The notes: generated by a model from the letters alone, not told the origin. DNA of 64,000 nt from Myxococcus stipitatus DSM 14675 (GCF_000331735.1 NC_020126.1:1550001-1614000), one strand, 5' to 3'; counted from the first letter of the stretch, positions 18,262-30,582 are shown. Numbers and translations: made by a program.

Positions 18262-19410
18262 CTACTCCGCGTGGGAGCGCGTCTTGTACGTCAGCACCGG
18301 CGCCAGGGTGGCCACCACTCTCACCAGCCCCGCTTCCACCAGGTCCGTCACCACGCGGTCTATGGGCTTGTACGCAGGCGGTGCTTCCTCGAAGAGCAGG
18401 TCCTTGTTCTCGCAGACGACGTGGCTCTTGAAGGAGGTGCGTGTGAGGGACTCCGCGGTGAAGCGCTCCTTGATGCGCTCCCGGGCGGCCGTCCGCGTCC
18501 ACTTGCGTCCCGCGCCGTGCGCGAGGCTGAACGCGCTGCCCGTCCCATCTCCCAGCGGTGCCACCAGATAGCTCAGCGCGCCACGGCTGCCCGGAATCAC
18601 CACGGGCCCTTCATCCGCCGGCGCCGCGCCCTTGCGATGCAGCCACCGCGTCCCCCGCGCGTCTCGCCGCGCGGTGACGCTGTTGTGGCAGACGTCCAAC
18701 ACCCGACGGCCCGGAGCGCCGATGCCATCCAACATGCGCCGCGCCACCAGCGCCCGGTTGGCCCGGGCCCACGCCACCGCGTGGTCATGCCGTGTCAGGT
18801 AGGCGGAGGCCTCGGCCGAGTCCGCCGCCAGCCCTCCCGCCGCGTGACGGTCCACATGGGCCCGGAGAATCGCCTCGCCCAGTCCTCGCGAGCCCGAGTG
18901 CACCAGGAGCAGCAGCCGGTCCGCGGCCAGGCCCAGGGAGGCGAAGGCCTCCGCGTCGTGCACGGCCTCCACCCGTTGAAGCTCGGCGAAGTGATTACCG
19001 CCGCCCACCGTGCCGAGTGACGCCTCGAAGCCGGTGGACTTCACGCCTTCCTCCGCCAGGAAGCCTTCCACGTCTCCGTTCCAGGCTCCCTCCACATCCA
19101 GCTTCGATGCCCACCGTTCGGCCTTGGCCTTGCGTGCGAGCATCCCCACGTCCCACAACCCCATGCCACAGCCGATGTCGCTGCCCACCAGGTAGGGATA
19201 GAGGATGCCTTCCGAGGTGAAGGCGGCGCCGACGGGAGCGCCCTTGCCGGGGTGCAGGTCGGGGAGCCCCACCGCCAGGCGCATGCCGGGAAGTCGAGCC
19301 ACGGCCTCGAGCTGCCGCACCGCCTCTCCCTCGATCCACGACTGGGGCGAGGCGATGATGCGCACAGGCGCGGAAGGGGTGGGGGTGGGGGTCGTGTCGG
19401 CGGTGCTCAT
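18262..19410 (-). CDS. RtcB-family RNA ligase (short type)
   Basis: A 382-residue RtcB-family protein, which in characterised members joins 2',3'-cyclic phosphate or 3'-phosphate RNA ends to 5'-hydroxyl ends using GTP and manganese. Visible motifs are VGSDIGCGMGL (metal cysteine), VGGGNHFAEL, HSGSRGLG and HGAGRKWTR, the last holding the histidine that carries GMP (near residue 296). It is shorter than E. coli RtcB (408) and resembles the peptide-release-factor-H-associated subfamily; no release-factor-like gene is adjacent. The first 16 residues are Thr/Pro-rich. It may act in RNA repair or ribosome rescue; the exact substrate is unknown. Confidence 0.88.
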   Translation of the reverse strand: MSTADTTPTPTPSAPVRIIASPQSWIEGEAVRQLEAVARLPGMRLAVGLPDLHPGKGAPVGAAFTSEGILYPYLVGSDIGCGMGLWDVGMLARKAKAERWASKLDVEGAWNGDVEGFLAEEGVKSTGFEASLGTVGGGNHFAELQRVEAVHDAEAFASLGLAADRLLLLVHSGSRGLGEAILRAHVDRHAAGGLAADSAEASAYLTRHDHAVAWARANRALVARRMLDGIGAPGRRVLDVCHNSVTARRDARGTRWLHRKGAAPADEGPVVIPGSRGALSYLVAPLGDGTGSAFSLAHGAGRKWTRTAARERIKERFTAESLTRTSFKSHVVCENKDLLFEEAPPAYKPIDRVVTDLVEAGLVRVVATLAPVLTYKTRSHAE

Positions 19411-19499
19411 GAGGCCCGTTGACGCCCCCTCTCTTCCGGCCCTGACGCCCCCGCAAAGCAGGCCCGGTGGCGTCCATTGCTGAACGCCTGCCTGGCCGC

Positions 19500-19964
19500 C
19501 TACTTGTGGTACGGCTCGCCCTTGAGAATCGTGAACGCGCGGTAGAGCTGCTCCACCAGCACGACGCGGGCCAGCCGGTGGGGCAGCGTCATCTTCGACA
19601 GCGACAGCGTGAGGTTCGCCGCGTCGCGCACGCTCGCGTCCAGGCCCTCGTCGCCGCCAATGACGAACAGCAGGTCCTTGGCGCCCGTCTGGGCCTTGCC
19701 CACGTAGCGGCTCAGCTCCACCGAGTCGAGCAGCGAGCCTCGCTCATCCAGCGCCACCACCCAGTCCTGCGGCTTGCGCCGCGAGAGGATGGCCTCCGCC
19801 TCGGAGGCCTTGGCGTCGCCGGGCTTGAGCTTCTTGCCGCTCGCCTCGGTCAGCTCCACCAGCTCGAAGCGGGTGTAGTGCCCCAGACGGCGGGCATACT
19901 CCTGGACCGCCGGCTCGTAGAGGCCGGAGCGGTCCTTGCCGATGGAGAGGAGGCGGACCTTCAG
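19500..19964 (-). CDS. rlmH: 23S rRNA pseudouridine-1915 N3-methyltransferase, apparent CTG start
   Basis: A SPOUT methyltransferase that methylates pseudouridine 1915 of 23S rRNA in the assembled ribosome. Hallmarks are [12 protein letters not shown] (SAM loop) and the C-terminal [17 protein letters not shown]. The first ATG/GTG in frame is GTG 19859, which would delete 35 conserved residues. Reading upstream gives [20 protein letters not shown], the normal RlmH N-terminus, and the only possible initiator is CTG at 19964. That gives 154 residues (E. coli has 155). The CTG overlaps the rsfS stop as CTGA, and AGAAGG lies just upstream, so initiation by coupled translation is plausible. Confidence 0.9.
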   Translation of the reverse strand: MKVRLLSIGKDRSGLYEPAVQEYARRLGHYTRFELVELTEASGKKLKPGDAKASEAEAILSRRKPQDWVVALDERGSLLDSVELSRYVGKAQTGAKDLLFVIGGDEGLDASVRDAANLTLSLSKMTLPHRLARVVLVEQLYRAFTILKGEPYHK

Positions 19965-20509
19965 GACACCTTCTCCCGGGACGCGTCCGCCCAGAGACCT
20001 TCCAGGTCATAGTGCGCGCGCAGGTCCGCGAGGAACAGGTGCGCGACCACCTCGCCGTAGTCGAGCAGCACCCACTGGCCCGTCTCCACACCTTCGGTGC
20101 CCAGGGCGCGCGCCTTCTCGTCGCCCTGCTTGAGCTGCACCTGGACGTGCTCGGCCATGGCGCTCACCTGGCGGTCGCTCTCGCCGGAGGCGATGACGAT
20201 GTAGTCCGCGTAGGAGGTCATGCCCCGCACGTCGAGGATGACGACGTCCAGCGCCTTCTTGTCGAGCAGCAGCTGTCCCACGCGCCGCGCCAGCGCCTGG
20301 GCCTGCGGGTTCTCCGCGGGGCCCGCCTTCTGCTGGGGCGCGGCTGGCAGCCGGGCCGTCTTCTTCTTCGCCGGGGCGCGGCCCGCCGTCTTCTTGCGCG
20401 CGGGGGCCTTGCCCTTGGGCGCCGCCTTGCCCGCCGTCTTCTTCCGGGCCGCCGGAGCCCGGGTGCCGCTCTTCTTTCGTGGGGTCGTCGTCTTCTTCTT
20501 CGTTGCCAT
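19961..20509 (-). CDS. rsfS: Ribosome silencing factor RsfS with a histone-like basic N-terminal extension
   Basis: Binds ribosomal protein L14 and blocks joining of the subunits in starvation. Residues about 72-170 are the RsfS domain ([28 protein letters not shown], then [15 protein letters not shown]). The first 65 residues are an extension rich in Lys, Ala, Pro, Arg and Thr with repeated ARKKTAG and PAKKKTA units, resembling a histone H1 tail and absent from most RsfS proteins. The start ATG 20509 is the first in frame. It is followed by rlmH with a 4-base overlap, a common ribosome-related pairing. The tail may bind rRNA. Confidence 0.93.
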   Translation of the reverse strand: MATKKKTTTPRKKSGTRAPAARKKTAGKAAPKGKAPARKKTAGRAPAKKKTARLPAAPQQKAGPAENPQAQALARRVGQLLLDKKALDVVILDVRGMTSYADYIVIASGESDRQVSAMAEHVQVQLKQGDEKARALGTEGVETGQWVLLDYGEVVAHLFLADLRAHYDLEGLWADASREKVS

Positions 20510-20570
20510 GTGCGGCGCACCCTACCGCACCCTTGGCAACACGGCATGGGTCCTCTATGGGGTCATGTCC

Positions 20571-20885
20571 ATGAGCGACGCCCGGCTGGAACAGTTCAAG
20601 AAGATGGTGGCCGACTTCCCGGACTCCCCCATGAGCCACTTCTCCTTGGGGAAGCTGTACCTGGACCGCAAGCAGTACGCCGAGGCGGCCACCAGCCTGG
20701 AGTCGGCCGTTCGCCTGGACCCGTCCTACGCCGCGGCCATGGTGGCCCTGGGCGACGCGCTCTCCGGCGCCGGCCAGTCGGAGCGGGCCCGGGAGGTGCT
20801 CACCCGCGCCCGCGAGCACGCCGTGTCCCAGGGACACCCGGGGCTCGCCGAGGAGATTGACGAGCGCATCAACGACCTGGGCTGA
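20571..20885 (+). CDS. Small TPR-repeat protein
   Basis: A 104-residue cytoplasmic protein made of about two and a half TPRs (HFSLGKLYLDRKQYAEAATSL and AAMVALGDALSGAGQSERA). ATG 20571 is preferred over ATG 20565 because GGGG lies eight bases upstream. It is divergent from rsfS with only about 60 bp between starts, so the promoters must overlap or abut. It probably serves as a protein-binding scaffold; the partner is unknown. Confidence 0.8.
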   Translation: MSDARLEQFKKMVADFPDSPMSHFSLGKLYLDRKQYAEAATSLESAVRLDPSYAAAMVALGDALSGAGQSERAREVLTRAREHAVSQGHPGLAEEIDERINDLG

Positions 20886-20906
20886 CAGCCCGCACGTCCG
20901 CCCGGC

Positions 20907-21974
20907 TCAGTCCCGCCAGGTGATGCCCACGCCGAACATCTGGCGCGAGTACGTGAGGTCGTTGCGAGGCAGCCGGGTGCTCCACACGCCCCAGGACAGC
21001 TCCAGGTCCACGCGCTCGGACACCGGGCGCGCCAGCTTCAGGGAGAGGGAGTTCTGCCCCTCGTCCTCCTCGACCAGGATGATTTCCGGTGAGAGGTAGA
21101 TGCCGTCCGGGTAGCGGGTGATGCCCAGCGAGCCCTGGGCCATCAGGGTCAGCTTCCAGGGCAGGCGCACCCCCGCGCTGCCCGTCACCCGGTGCCGCAG
21201 CACCGTCTCCCCGAAGCTGTTGGAGGAGACCTCCTGGTACGAGTACCCCAGGCCCAGCGTCACCGGTCCCCGGTAGCTGTAGCTGAGGCCCGCGGTGAGC
21301 GCGCCGTCCTCGCGTCGGCCTGGCGCGCTGCCCTCGACCCCGGGCCGGGTGCGCGCCTGGATGCCATAGCGCCGGGCGCTCCACTCACCGAACAGCGTCA
21401 GGCTGTGCCGCCGGTTGAAGCGGTAGCGCCCCGTGGCCCCCACCTCGGCCCCGCCGAAGTTGGCCGTGGCGTCCGGCCGATACACGAAGCGTCGGGCGCC
21501 GCCTCGCACCCGCAGCGCCATGCGCACGTCCGGCGCGTATTCGATGAAGAGGCTGGTGCCCAGGTCCGAGTACGCCCGGGTTCCTCCCCGCCGGTCCTTC
21601 GCGTGCCCCTCTGCTCCCACGCCGAACTCGGTCCCCAGCGCGAGGGAGGCCTCCAGCGCGCCGGTTTGAATCAGCGTGTCCTCGCTCGGGAAGCCCGGGT
21701 ACATGCGGCCGCCCAGCTCGTAGCGGCCCACCAGCTGCGTGCGCTCGAAGGTCACCCGGCCCTCGGCCGCGCCCAGGATGCTCAGCGCCGGGTCGACGCC
21801 CGGGGCAGGCGTGCCCCCGTCGGAGAAGTCGCGAGGGGCGTTGGTGTCCACCAGCAGCCGCGCGCTGCCCTTGAGCGTGCCTTCCCACTCGGCCGCGGAC
21901 GCCGAGCAGGCGGCGAGCAGCACCAGGAGGATGCAGGGGGTGGGGTGGGAGCGGGACACGGCGCGGGGCACCAT
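20907..21974 (-). CDS. Putative outer-membrane beta-barrel protein
   Basis: A 355-residue exported protein. Start ATG 21974 is chosen over 22001 for a perfect AGGAGG six bases upstream. The signal peptide (HPTPCILLVLLAACSASA) contains LAAC followed by SASA, so cleavage by either signal peptidase is possible. The rest alternates hydrophobic and polar residues with many aromatic strand ends and glycine turns (GRYELGGRMYPGF, GLSYSYRGPVTLGLGYSYQ), typical of a 12-16 stranded barrel. It ends WRD, so the usual terminal Phe is absent. Ligand unknown. Confidence 0.7.
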   Translation of the reverse strand: MVPRAVSRSHPTPCILLVLLAACSASAAEWEGTLKGSARLLVDTNAPRDFSDGGTPAPGVDPALSILGAAEGRVTFERTQLVGRYELGGRMYPGFPSEDTLIQTGALEASLALGTEFGVGAEGHAKDRRGGTRAYSDLGTSLFIEYAPDVRMALRVRGGARRFVYRPDATANFGGAEVGATGRYRFNRRHSLTLFGEWSARRYGIQARTRPGVEGSAPGRREDGALTAGLSYSYRGPVTLGLGYSYQEVSSNSFGETVLRHRVTGSAGVRLPWKLTLMAQGSLGITRYPDGIYLSPEIILVEEDEGQNSLSLKLARPVSERVDLELSWGVWSTRLPRNDLTYSRQMFGVGITWRD

Positions 21975-22073
21975 AGCTGGCCTCCTGCCTCCATGCCCCA
22001 CTCACGGGAGGACGGGCCCGACTGCCCGGCTGGCACGAGTGACGTCCCGCCTGCTGCCCGGTACATTGCTGGA

Positions 22074-22613
22074 ATGCGCCCTGTCTCACTCCTCGCCGCG
22101 GCGGTCGGCCTGGGGCTTGCCGCCTGCGCCCAGTCGTCGTTCATCACCGAGCTCAGGGGCGAGACCACCGTGCCCGCGAGCCTGCCGGGCGGCAGCACCG
22201 AGCTCAACGCCTTCCCCCCCATCAGCAGCCTGGCGGGAATGGACTTCGATCAGAACCAGGATTTCAAGAACCAGGGTCTGACGAAGAACGAAGTGACATC
22301 CGTTCATGTCGAATCCCTGTCACTCCAGATTCTCAGCCCCAACGACGTGGACTTCACCTTCCTGGACACCGTGGAGTTCTACGTCCGGGCGGGCGACCGC
22401 GAGACGCGCATCGCCTCGAAGGGCAACCTCAACCGCTCCAACCTGCGGCCGCCGAACCCCACCCTGTGGTTGGACGTGGCGGACCTGGAGCTGCAGCCGT
22501 ACGTGGCCGCGCCGTCCCTGAGCATCATCATCCGGGGGAAGGGACGCACTCCGGAGCGGGAGGTGCGGCTGCGCGCGGTGGTGCGGTTGGAGGTCGAGTC
22601 CGGGCTGCTCTAG
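22074..22613 (+). CDS. Lipoprotein of unknown function
   Basis: A 179-residue protein with lipobox LAAC (MRPVSLLAAAVGLGLAACAQ). The mature part is beta-rich with regular strands (VESLSLQILSPNDVDFTFLDTV, YVAAPSLSIIIRGKG) and resembles small immunoglobulin-like lipoproteins common in myxobacteria. No catalytic motif is present. It is divergent from the barrel gene with about 100 bp between starts, suggesting joint regulation of two envelope proteins. Confidence 0.75.
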   Translation: MRPVSLLAAAVGLGLAACAQSSFITELRGETTVPASLPGGSTELNAFPPISSLAGMDFDQNQDFKNQGLTKNEVTSVHVESLSLQILSPNDVDFTFLDTVEFYVRAGDRETRIASKGNLNRSNLRPPNPTLWLDVADLELQPYVAAPSLSIIIRGKGRTPEREVRLRAVVRLEVESGLL

Positions 22614-22620
22614 CAGACGC

Positions 22621-23667
22621 TCAGGGCGCCGCGAGCTCCCGGGCGCGGTGCTCCATGTCGCTCGCGCGCCGGTCCAACTCGCGGGCCAGGGCCTCGAGCC
22701 GGGCCGCCTCGTCCTCCATCTGGGACAGGTTCGCCGGGCCACCGGCCGCGAGCACCTGCGCGCGCACGGCCTCCACCTGGGGGCGTCGGTCCGAGGCGCG
22801 GGTGATGGACCCCTCGGGTGTTGGAAGGGAGGGGCCGCCTGTGCCTGGGTCCCAGCCGTTGGGGTTGCCACCGGGCGGCCTGCCCGCCGTCCCTTCCGAG
22901 AGGAACGGGCTGCCATCCCGGTTCGCGGGGTCCACCTGGATGGTCGTCCGGTCCGAGCTCAGGCGCACCCGCAGGCGGCGGTCCTGCTCGTCGAACATGG
23001 ACTCCTCGCCGAGGAAGTCGCTCATCCGGCGGTCCAGGTCCTTCTCCTCGCGCACCTCGGTGATGTGAGCGCGCAGGAGCTTGAGCCGCTCGCGCACCTT
23101 GTCCTCGCTGTCGCGCAGCGCGTCCGCCTGCGCCAGCAGGTCCTCCGGGTCATCACCGCCGGGCGTCGCCTTGTCCAGCATGGGCACCTGCGAGGCCGGC
23201 AGCGCCGAGCGCACCGCGTCCCGCTCCACGCGGGTGGTGCGCATCGCCTCCAGGAGCTTCGCGCGCTCGGCCCGGTCCGCCGTGCCATCCCACGCGCCCC
23301 TCAGCCGCGCCAGCTCTTCCGACAGCGCCTGGTGCAGCGCCACGTGCGCGCGCTCCGACTCGCCCTCCGCCGTGGAGACCGCCTGCGCCAGCTGCGTCAG
23401 CGAGCCGCTCAGCTCCTGCGAGCGCCGCAGCGCCGTCTCCAGCTCCGTGCCCGCCGTCAGGCTGCCCTGGCGCTCGGCCTTCAGCGTCTGGATGCGGCTG
23501 GACACGGACTGGAGCTCGTCGCGAAGGCCCTGCTGCTGGGTCCTCAACGCTCGGGCTTCCGTCCTCGCCACCTGGGCTCGCGCGCGCGCCGCCTCCACAC
23601 CGGACGCGCCCAGGGCGGGCACGCCCAGGAGCAGGCACAACGCCAGCGCGAGGGGGCGGGGATTCAT
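22621..23667 (-). CDS. Exported coiled-coil protein
   Basis: A 348-residue protein. Start ATG 23667 has GGGAGG six bases upstream and opens a signal peptide (MNPRPLALALCLLLGVPALGASG). Residues about 25-200 form long coiled-coil helices (Glu/Ala/Arg/Gln heptads). A Pro/Gly-rich linker with a short acidic segment follows, then a final helical coil (EAARLEALARELDRRASDMEHRARELAAP). This could be a periplasmic spacer or a tether between envelope layers. Family not recognised. The gene converges tightly on the upstream lipoprotein (7 bp apart). Confidence 0.75.
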   Translation of the reverse strand: MNPRPLALALCLLLGVPALGASGVEAARARAQVARTEARALRTQQQGLRDELQSVSSRIQTLKAERQGSLTAGTELETALRRSQELSGSLTQLAQAVSTAEGESERAHVALHQALSEELARLRGAWDGTADRAERAKLLEAMRTTRVERDAVRSALPASQVPMLDKATPGGDDPEDLLAQADALRDSEDKVRERLKLLRAHITEVREEKDLDRRMSDFLGEESMFDEQDRRLRVRLSSDRTTIQVDPANRDGSPFLSEGTAGRPPGGNPNGWDPGTGGPSLPTPEGSITRASDRRPQVEAVRAQVLAAGGPANLSQMEDEAARLEALARELDRRASDMEHRARELAAP

Positions 23668-23747
23668 CAACAACCTCCCAAGAGCAAAGCAGATGCCAGC
23701 TCGTCCTTCCAATCCCCATGTCCCGCCCCCGGAAAAGCGCTGGGATT

Positions 23748-23767
23748 CCAGGTGCCTGGGCGCCTGG
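23748..23767 (-). terminator. Hairpin downstream of the NtrC-type regulator
   Basis: CCAGGTGC (23748-23755) pairs with GCGCCTGG (23760-23767), with one G-U pair and a 4-nt loop. On the minus strand TTTT follows 11 nt later. Confidence 0.4.
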
Positions 23768-23840
23768 GGTGGGACGGGGTGGGGAAGGGATGGCGGTGGA
23801 AAGTCACGGCGAGGGGCCCTGGGTCACGGATTTTCGAGGC

Positions 23841-25247
<1,407 letters not shown>

Positions 25248-25406
25248 GCTGTTGCTCGGCTCCTCATGCTCCTCGGGACTCCGGCCGTCCCGGTGGTGCG
25301 CTCGCATGAGAGCACACCTGGGGCGGCACCCTACACCGGTCCCGGACGAACGCCCGCTTCCAGAAGGCGCTGGCGCACGAGGGCCCCCGAAGGTACGTGA
25401 GCCCGC

Positions 25407-25988
25407 ATGGACTCCCAGAACACCGCCACGCCCTTGAGCGCGCTGCTTGCTCGCCACACCCCCGAGGATGCCAAGGAGCGCCAGGACCTGGAGCTGATGC
25501 GTCACCACGCGCGGACGTTGCCGTCGCCCTTCTCCCGCGCGCAGCCCGGCGCGCACTTCACCGGCAGCGCGGTGGTGGTGGACCCGGACGGCGCGCGCGT
25601 GCTGATGGTGCTGCACGGCAAGCTCCACCGCTGGCTCCAGCCCGGAGGCCACTCGGACGGGGTGGACGCGGGTGACATGGAGGCCACCGCGCTGCGCGAG
25701 GCGCGCGAGGAGACGGGGTGCCGCATCCGGCTCCACCCCACCGCGCCCCGCCCGCTGGACGTGGACGTGCACACCATCCCCGCCCGGCGCGACGAGCCGG
25801 AGCACCTGCACCTGGATGTCCGCTATCTCGTGTACGCGGAGGACCCGGAGTCGCTCGCGCATGACCCTTCCGAGTCCTCCGGCGCGCAATGGCTCACATG
25901 GGAGGAGGCGCTCTCACGCGCCGATGAGGCACCCTTGCGCCGGATGCTCGACAAGGCGCGGCGGTGGGTGATGTCTCGCACACCGTGA
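25407..25988 (+). CDS. Nudix hydrolase
   Basis: A 193-residue member of the Nudix superfamily, which cleaves nucleoside diphosphate derivatives. The core [13 protein letters not shown] fits the REUxEExGU part of the Nudix box and is preceded by the LQPGGHSDG strand seen in one subfamily. The acidic residue usually eight before the RE pair is replaced here by a Gly-Asp loop, so metal binding may differ. Start ATG 25407 ([11 protein letters not shown]). It is divergent from the NtrC-type gene with 159 bp between. Substrate not deducible. Confidence 0.88.
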   Translation: MDSQNTATPLSALLARHTPEDAKERQDLELMRHHARTLPSPFSRAQPGAHFTGSAVVVDPDGARVLMVLHGKLHRWLQPGGHSDGVDAGDMEATALREAREETGCRIRLHPTAPRPLDVDVHTIPARRDEPEHLHLDVRYLVYAEDPESLAHDPSESSGAQWLTWEEALSRADEAPLRRMLDKARRWVMSRTP

Positions 25989-25994
25989 GGACAC

Positions 25995-26035
25995 GTGGCC
26001 CCCGGTGGCCCGTCTTCCCACCGGGGATGTGCCAC
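25995..26035 (+). terminator. Terminator of the Nudix gene
   Basis: A two-part stem: outer GTGGC/GCCAC and inner CCCCGGTGG (26000-26008) with CCACCGGGG (26018-26026), loop 9 nt. It begins 7 nt after the stop codon. Confidence 0.6.
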
Positions 26036-26169
26036 GGGGAACAGGGTTCGAGCGGTGCAGGCTGAATTGTGAATCAAGGGCGTCGTGAGAGCGTTGCACG
26101 CGAACAGTCGCGTGGCGGGATGAAGGCGCTGTCACCAGCTTGGGGCTGCTTCAGCGCGTGAGGGGAACC

Positions 26170-26991
26170 ATGTCGGTCCCGCTCCCGCTGGAGACAAGGA
26201 GCATCGTGGACCCCATGTCGTCTCCCGGCCCGGAAGTGACTGTCCCCACGTTCACCGCCATCGCCCATCGCTACGCCCCCCCACCGCTCACACCCACGCC
26301 GCACCCCCGCTGGGTGGAGTCCTTCCTGGATGCGACACGCAGGGATTGGGACGCGGCCTGTTGGCCCCCGTTGTTTCGCGACACCGCGGACGGATTGCAT
26401 CCGCCCCTCTCCTCCTGGAGGCGCGTGCTGTCGCAGTTCTTCCTCATCGTCGAGTCCTTTCCCAAATACATGGGACTGTCCCTGGCGAAGACGACGTATG
26501 GGCAATCACCCGGAGATGCGAGCATCCGGCGTTGGTTGTTGCAGAACCTGGGCGTCGAGGCGAAACACGCCGAGTGGTACATCGACTGGGTGCGTGCGAT
26601 TGGCGTGTCACCCGAGTCGCTCTTCCGCTTGCGCCCGCTGCCCGCGGTCCAGGCGCTCCACACACACCTGCTCGACACGTGCACGCGCGGCTCCCTGGCG
26701 GAGGGCGTGGCCGCGACGAACTGGGCCATCGAGAGCATCACCGGCGTCTGGACCCGCGAGGTGATGGAACCGTTCCGGGACTACGCGGCGGAGGGGGTTC
26801 GCGTCGACGCCGCCTCCATGATGTGGCTCAAGGCCCACGCGCGCTACGACGACCTGCACCCGGTGGAGGCGCTCGAAATCATCAAGCTCTCCACGGACCC
26901 GCGGGGCGACGAGCCGGTGCGGGTGTTGGCCGCCACGCGCAAGTCCCTGCGCCTCTACACCGCCGCCCTCCGCGCGTGCTGCTCCGACTAG
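26170..26991 (+). CDS. Heme-oxygenase-like diiron (iron-containing redox enzyme family) protein
   Basis: A 273-residue helical protein of the TenA/PqqC/heme-oxygenase fold. Candidate metal ligands sit where this superfamily places them: EAKHAEWYIDW (E-x-x-H), the Glu in NWAIESITG, and HARYDDLHP (H-x3-D-x2-H). That pattern fits the diiron oxygenase group (HDO) better than classic TenA. GAGGGG precedes ATG 26170; a second in-frame ATG at 26215 is possible. Substrate unknown; relatives cleave fatty acids or amino acids or help make natural products, but no pathway genes flank it. Confidence 0.75.
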   Translation: MSVPLPLETRSIVDPMSSPGPEVTVPTFTAIAHRYAPPPLTPTPHPRWVESFLDATRRDWDAACWPPLFRDTADGLHPPLSSWRRVLSQFFLIVESFPKYMGLSLAKTTYGQSPGDASIRRWLLQNLGVEAKHAEWYIDWVRAIGVSPESLFRLRPLPAVQALHTHLLDTCTRGSLAEGVAATNWAIESITGVWTREVMEPFRDYAAEGVRVDAASMMWLKAHARYDDLHPVEALEIIKLSTDPRGDEPVRVLAATRKSLRLYTAALRACCSD

Positions 26992-27053
26992 CGAGAGCCG
27001 CACATCTTTGGCGCGATAAGCGGATTTTTCCTGATGTGTAAGCCTTTCGTGTA

Positions 27054-27074
27054 GCGCGCATATCTTGTGCGCGC
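27054..27074. other. Perfect inverted repeat upstream of the chemoreceptor gene
   Basis: GCGCGCA (27054-27060) and TGCGCGC (27068-27074) are separated by 7 AT-rich bases. It lies in the AT-richer 158-bp gap before the chemoreceptor. It could be a regulator site in its promoter region or the terminator of the preceding gene; no T-run follows. Confidence 0.5.
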
Positions 27075-27149
27075 ACTGTCTGGAACCGTGCGGCCGAGTC
27101 CTGAGCCACGCACCGTGGGGTGCGCGGAAAAAAGGGCGGGCCCATCCAG

Positions 27150-28974
27150 ATGAGTGGATTCACCGCGTCCATGGGGGAGTGGCGCGGGAAGGCGGCCCGT
27201 ATGTGTTTCAGTGAGCAAGTGATTCGCGAGTATCGATGGCGCGCGCTGAAGGTGTTCCTGGCCTGGGTGGTGCCCGCAGCACCTGTCGCGGCCTACCTCA
27301 ACGGGATGACCATGGGGGTCGCGGGTTGGGAGGGCGTCACGACTGTCGCATGGGTCTTACCGCCCATCCTCCTGGGGTTGGGCGTGGTGTATCCCATCCT
27401 GCTCATGCGGTGGCTCATCGGCAGCGCGCTGCGTGCACAGCCGGGAGAACCTCCTGGGTCCAGGCTGGACAGCATCCTGCGGCTGCCCTGGCGCATCGCG
27501 GTGGGGACCTCCTGGGTCGCATGGACGTTGGGCGGCATCTGGTTCAGCCTCCACGTGTGCCTGACGTGGGGCAAGCCCTTGTCCCTGGTGCTGGTGGGCA
27601 CGCTCATCGGCGCGTGCTGCGGCGTGCTGCTGGGGTTCCCCATCAGCGTGTCGATGGAGCGACTGCTGTTGCCGTTAGCGCTGGAGGCGCAGCGTCGCGC
27701 GCCGACGCAGGTGGCTTCCGGGGGCGGGGTGACGTGGCCTCGGCAGGCGTGGTTCCTGCCATTCACTTTCGGCGGCTCCATTGTCGCGGCGCTGATGCTG
27801 AGCGGCTGTGTGGTGATGGTGAAGCTGGAGTCCATCCGCGACACGCTGCGTGTGGAGTTGATGGCGGAAGGCGCCGAGCGCTCCGCGCGGATGTTGATGG
27901 AGATGGGCGGAGCGCTGGCGGGGGAGCTGGCCTTCAGCCTGGTGTGGGTGGGAGGGCTGTTGTTGTTGCCGGGCATCACCATGTGGATGCTGGCGCGGCG
28001 GCAGGCGCGGGCGGCGCAGGCGGTGGGCAAGGCCATCGAGTCCGTGGCCGCGGGCCGCGTCATCGCCCCCGCGTGGGTGTCCACCGACGAGATGGGGGAC
28101 CTGGCGGCGGGGATGAACGGGGTGCTGGCCCGGCTCAAGCAACTGCCTCGCATGCTCCAGTCCTCCGCCGTGAAGCTGGGGGAGGCGGGCAGCCACCTGC
28201 GCGCGGCCCATGACGAACAGGAGGAGGGCTTCACGCGACAGGCCGCCGCGCTGCATGAGGCGCAGGTGACGTCCGAGGAGATTCGCCGCACGTCGCGCAT
28301 GGCGGCGGACCGGGCGGAGGCGGTGCTCCAGGTGGCTCGGCGCGCGGAGGAGCTGGGGCTTCAAGGGGAGACGGCCGTGGAGGGGAGCATGGCCGGCATG
28401 GAGGACATTCGCGCCGCGGTGGATGGCATCCAGCAGCGGCTGGCGAAGCTGGCGGAGAGCGCCACGCAAATCGCGGACATCACCGAGACGGTGAAGGACC
28501 TGGCCGCGCAGTCCCATGTGCTGGCGGTCAACGCGGCCATCGAGGCGGCGCGCTCGGGGGAGCACGGCAAGGGCTTCGCGGTGGTGGCCCGGGAGGTGCG
28601 TGCGCTGGCGGACCAGTCCATCCAGTCCACGCAGCGCATCCGAGGCATCCTCCAGGACATCGGCGCGGGCATCCGGGACGCGGCGCGCATGGGGGCGGAG
28701 AGTGTCCACACCATCGGTACGGGGCTGGACCAGATGCGCTCGTCGGGGAGCTCCCTGCGCGAGCTGTCGCGGATGTCCCAGGAGAACTCCGCCGCGGCCC
28801 GGCAGATTGCCGCCGCCGTGACGCAGCAGAACGTGGGCATCACCCAGATCTCCACCGCCATCGCGGACCTGTCCCACATCATGGACCTCACGATGAAGCG
28901 GCTGGAGTCCACCCGCGAGGCCACCCGCACGCTGGCCCACGTCTCCGGCGAGGTGGGGCAGATGGCGCGAGAGT

Positions 28975-28991
<17 letters not shown>
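27150..28991 (+). CDS. Methyl-accepting chemotaxis protein with a multi-pass membrane sensor region
   Basis: A 613-residue chemoreceptor. Residues about 25-290 contain around six hydrophobic segments with no sizeable periplasmic domain, unlike the two-helix Tar/Tsr plan, so it may sense within the membrane. A HAMP-like stretch (ARRQARAAQAVGKAIESVAAG) precedes the coiled coil. The signalling hairpin reads ITETVKDLAAQSHVLAVNAAIEAARSGEHGKGFAVV, the invariant kinase-contact region. No C-terminal NWETF-type pentapeptide is seen. Start 27150 is the best guess; ATG 27201 is an alternative. No che genes are nearby. Its last 17 nt overlap the end of the convergent kinase gene. Confidence 0.92.
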
Positions 28992-30453
<1,462 letters not shown>

Positions 30454-30541
30454 GCCTGGCGCGGACTCTAGCGGAAGGGCCTCCTCGCGCGGCCCTCCTT
30501 CGGTGCCTGGGAGGCGGATGGGACGGCGCTCGCCACCTCAC

Positions 30542-30572
30542 CGGGCCCGGAGCCGGGCAGGCTCCGAGCCCG
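30542..30572 (-). terminator. Terminator of the chitosanase gene
   Basis: Thirteen-base arms (30542-30554 and 30560-30572) with one mismatch and a 5-nt loop, 11 nt past the chitosanase stop. No T-run follows. Confidence 0.6.
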
Positions 30573-30582
30573 CTTCACCCCG

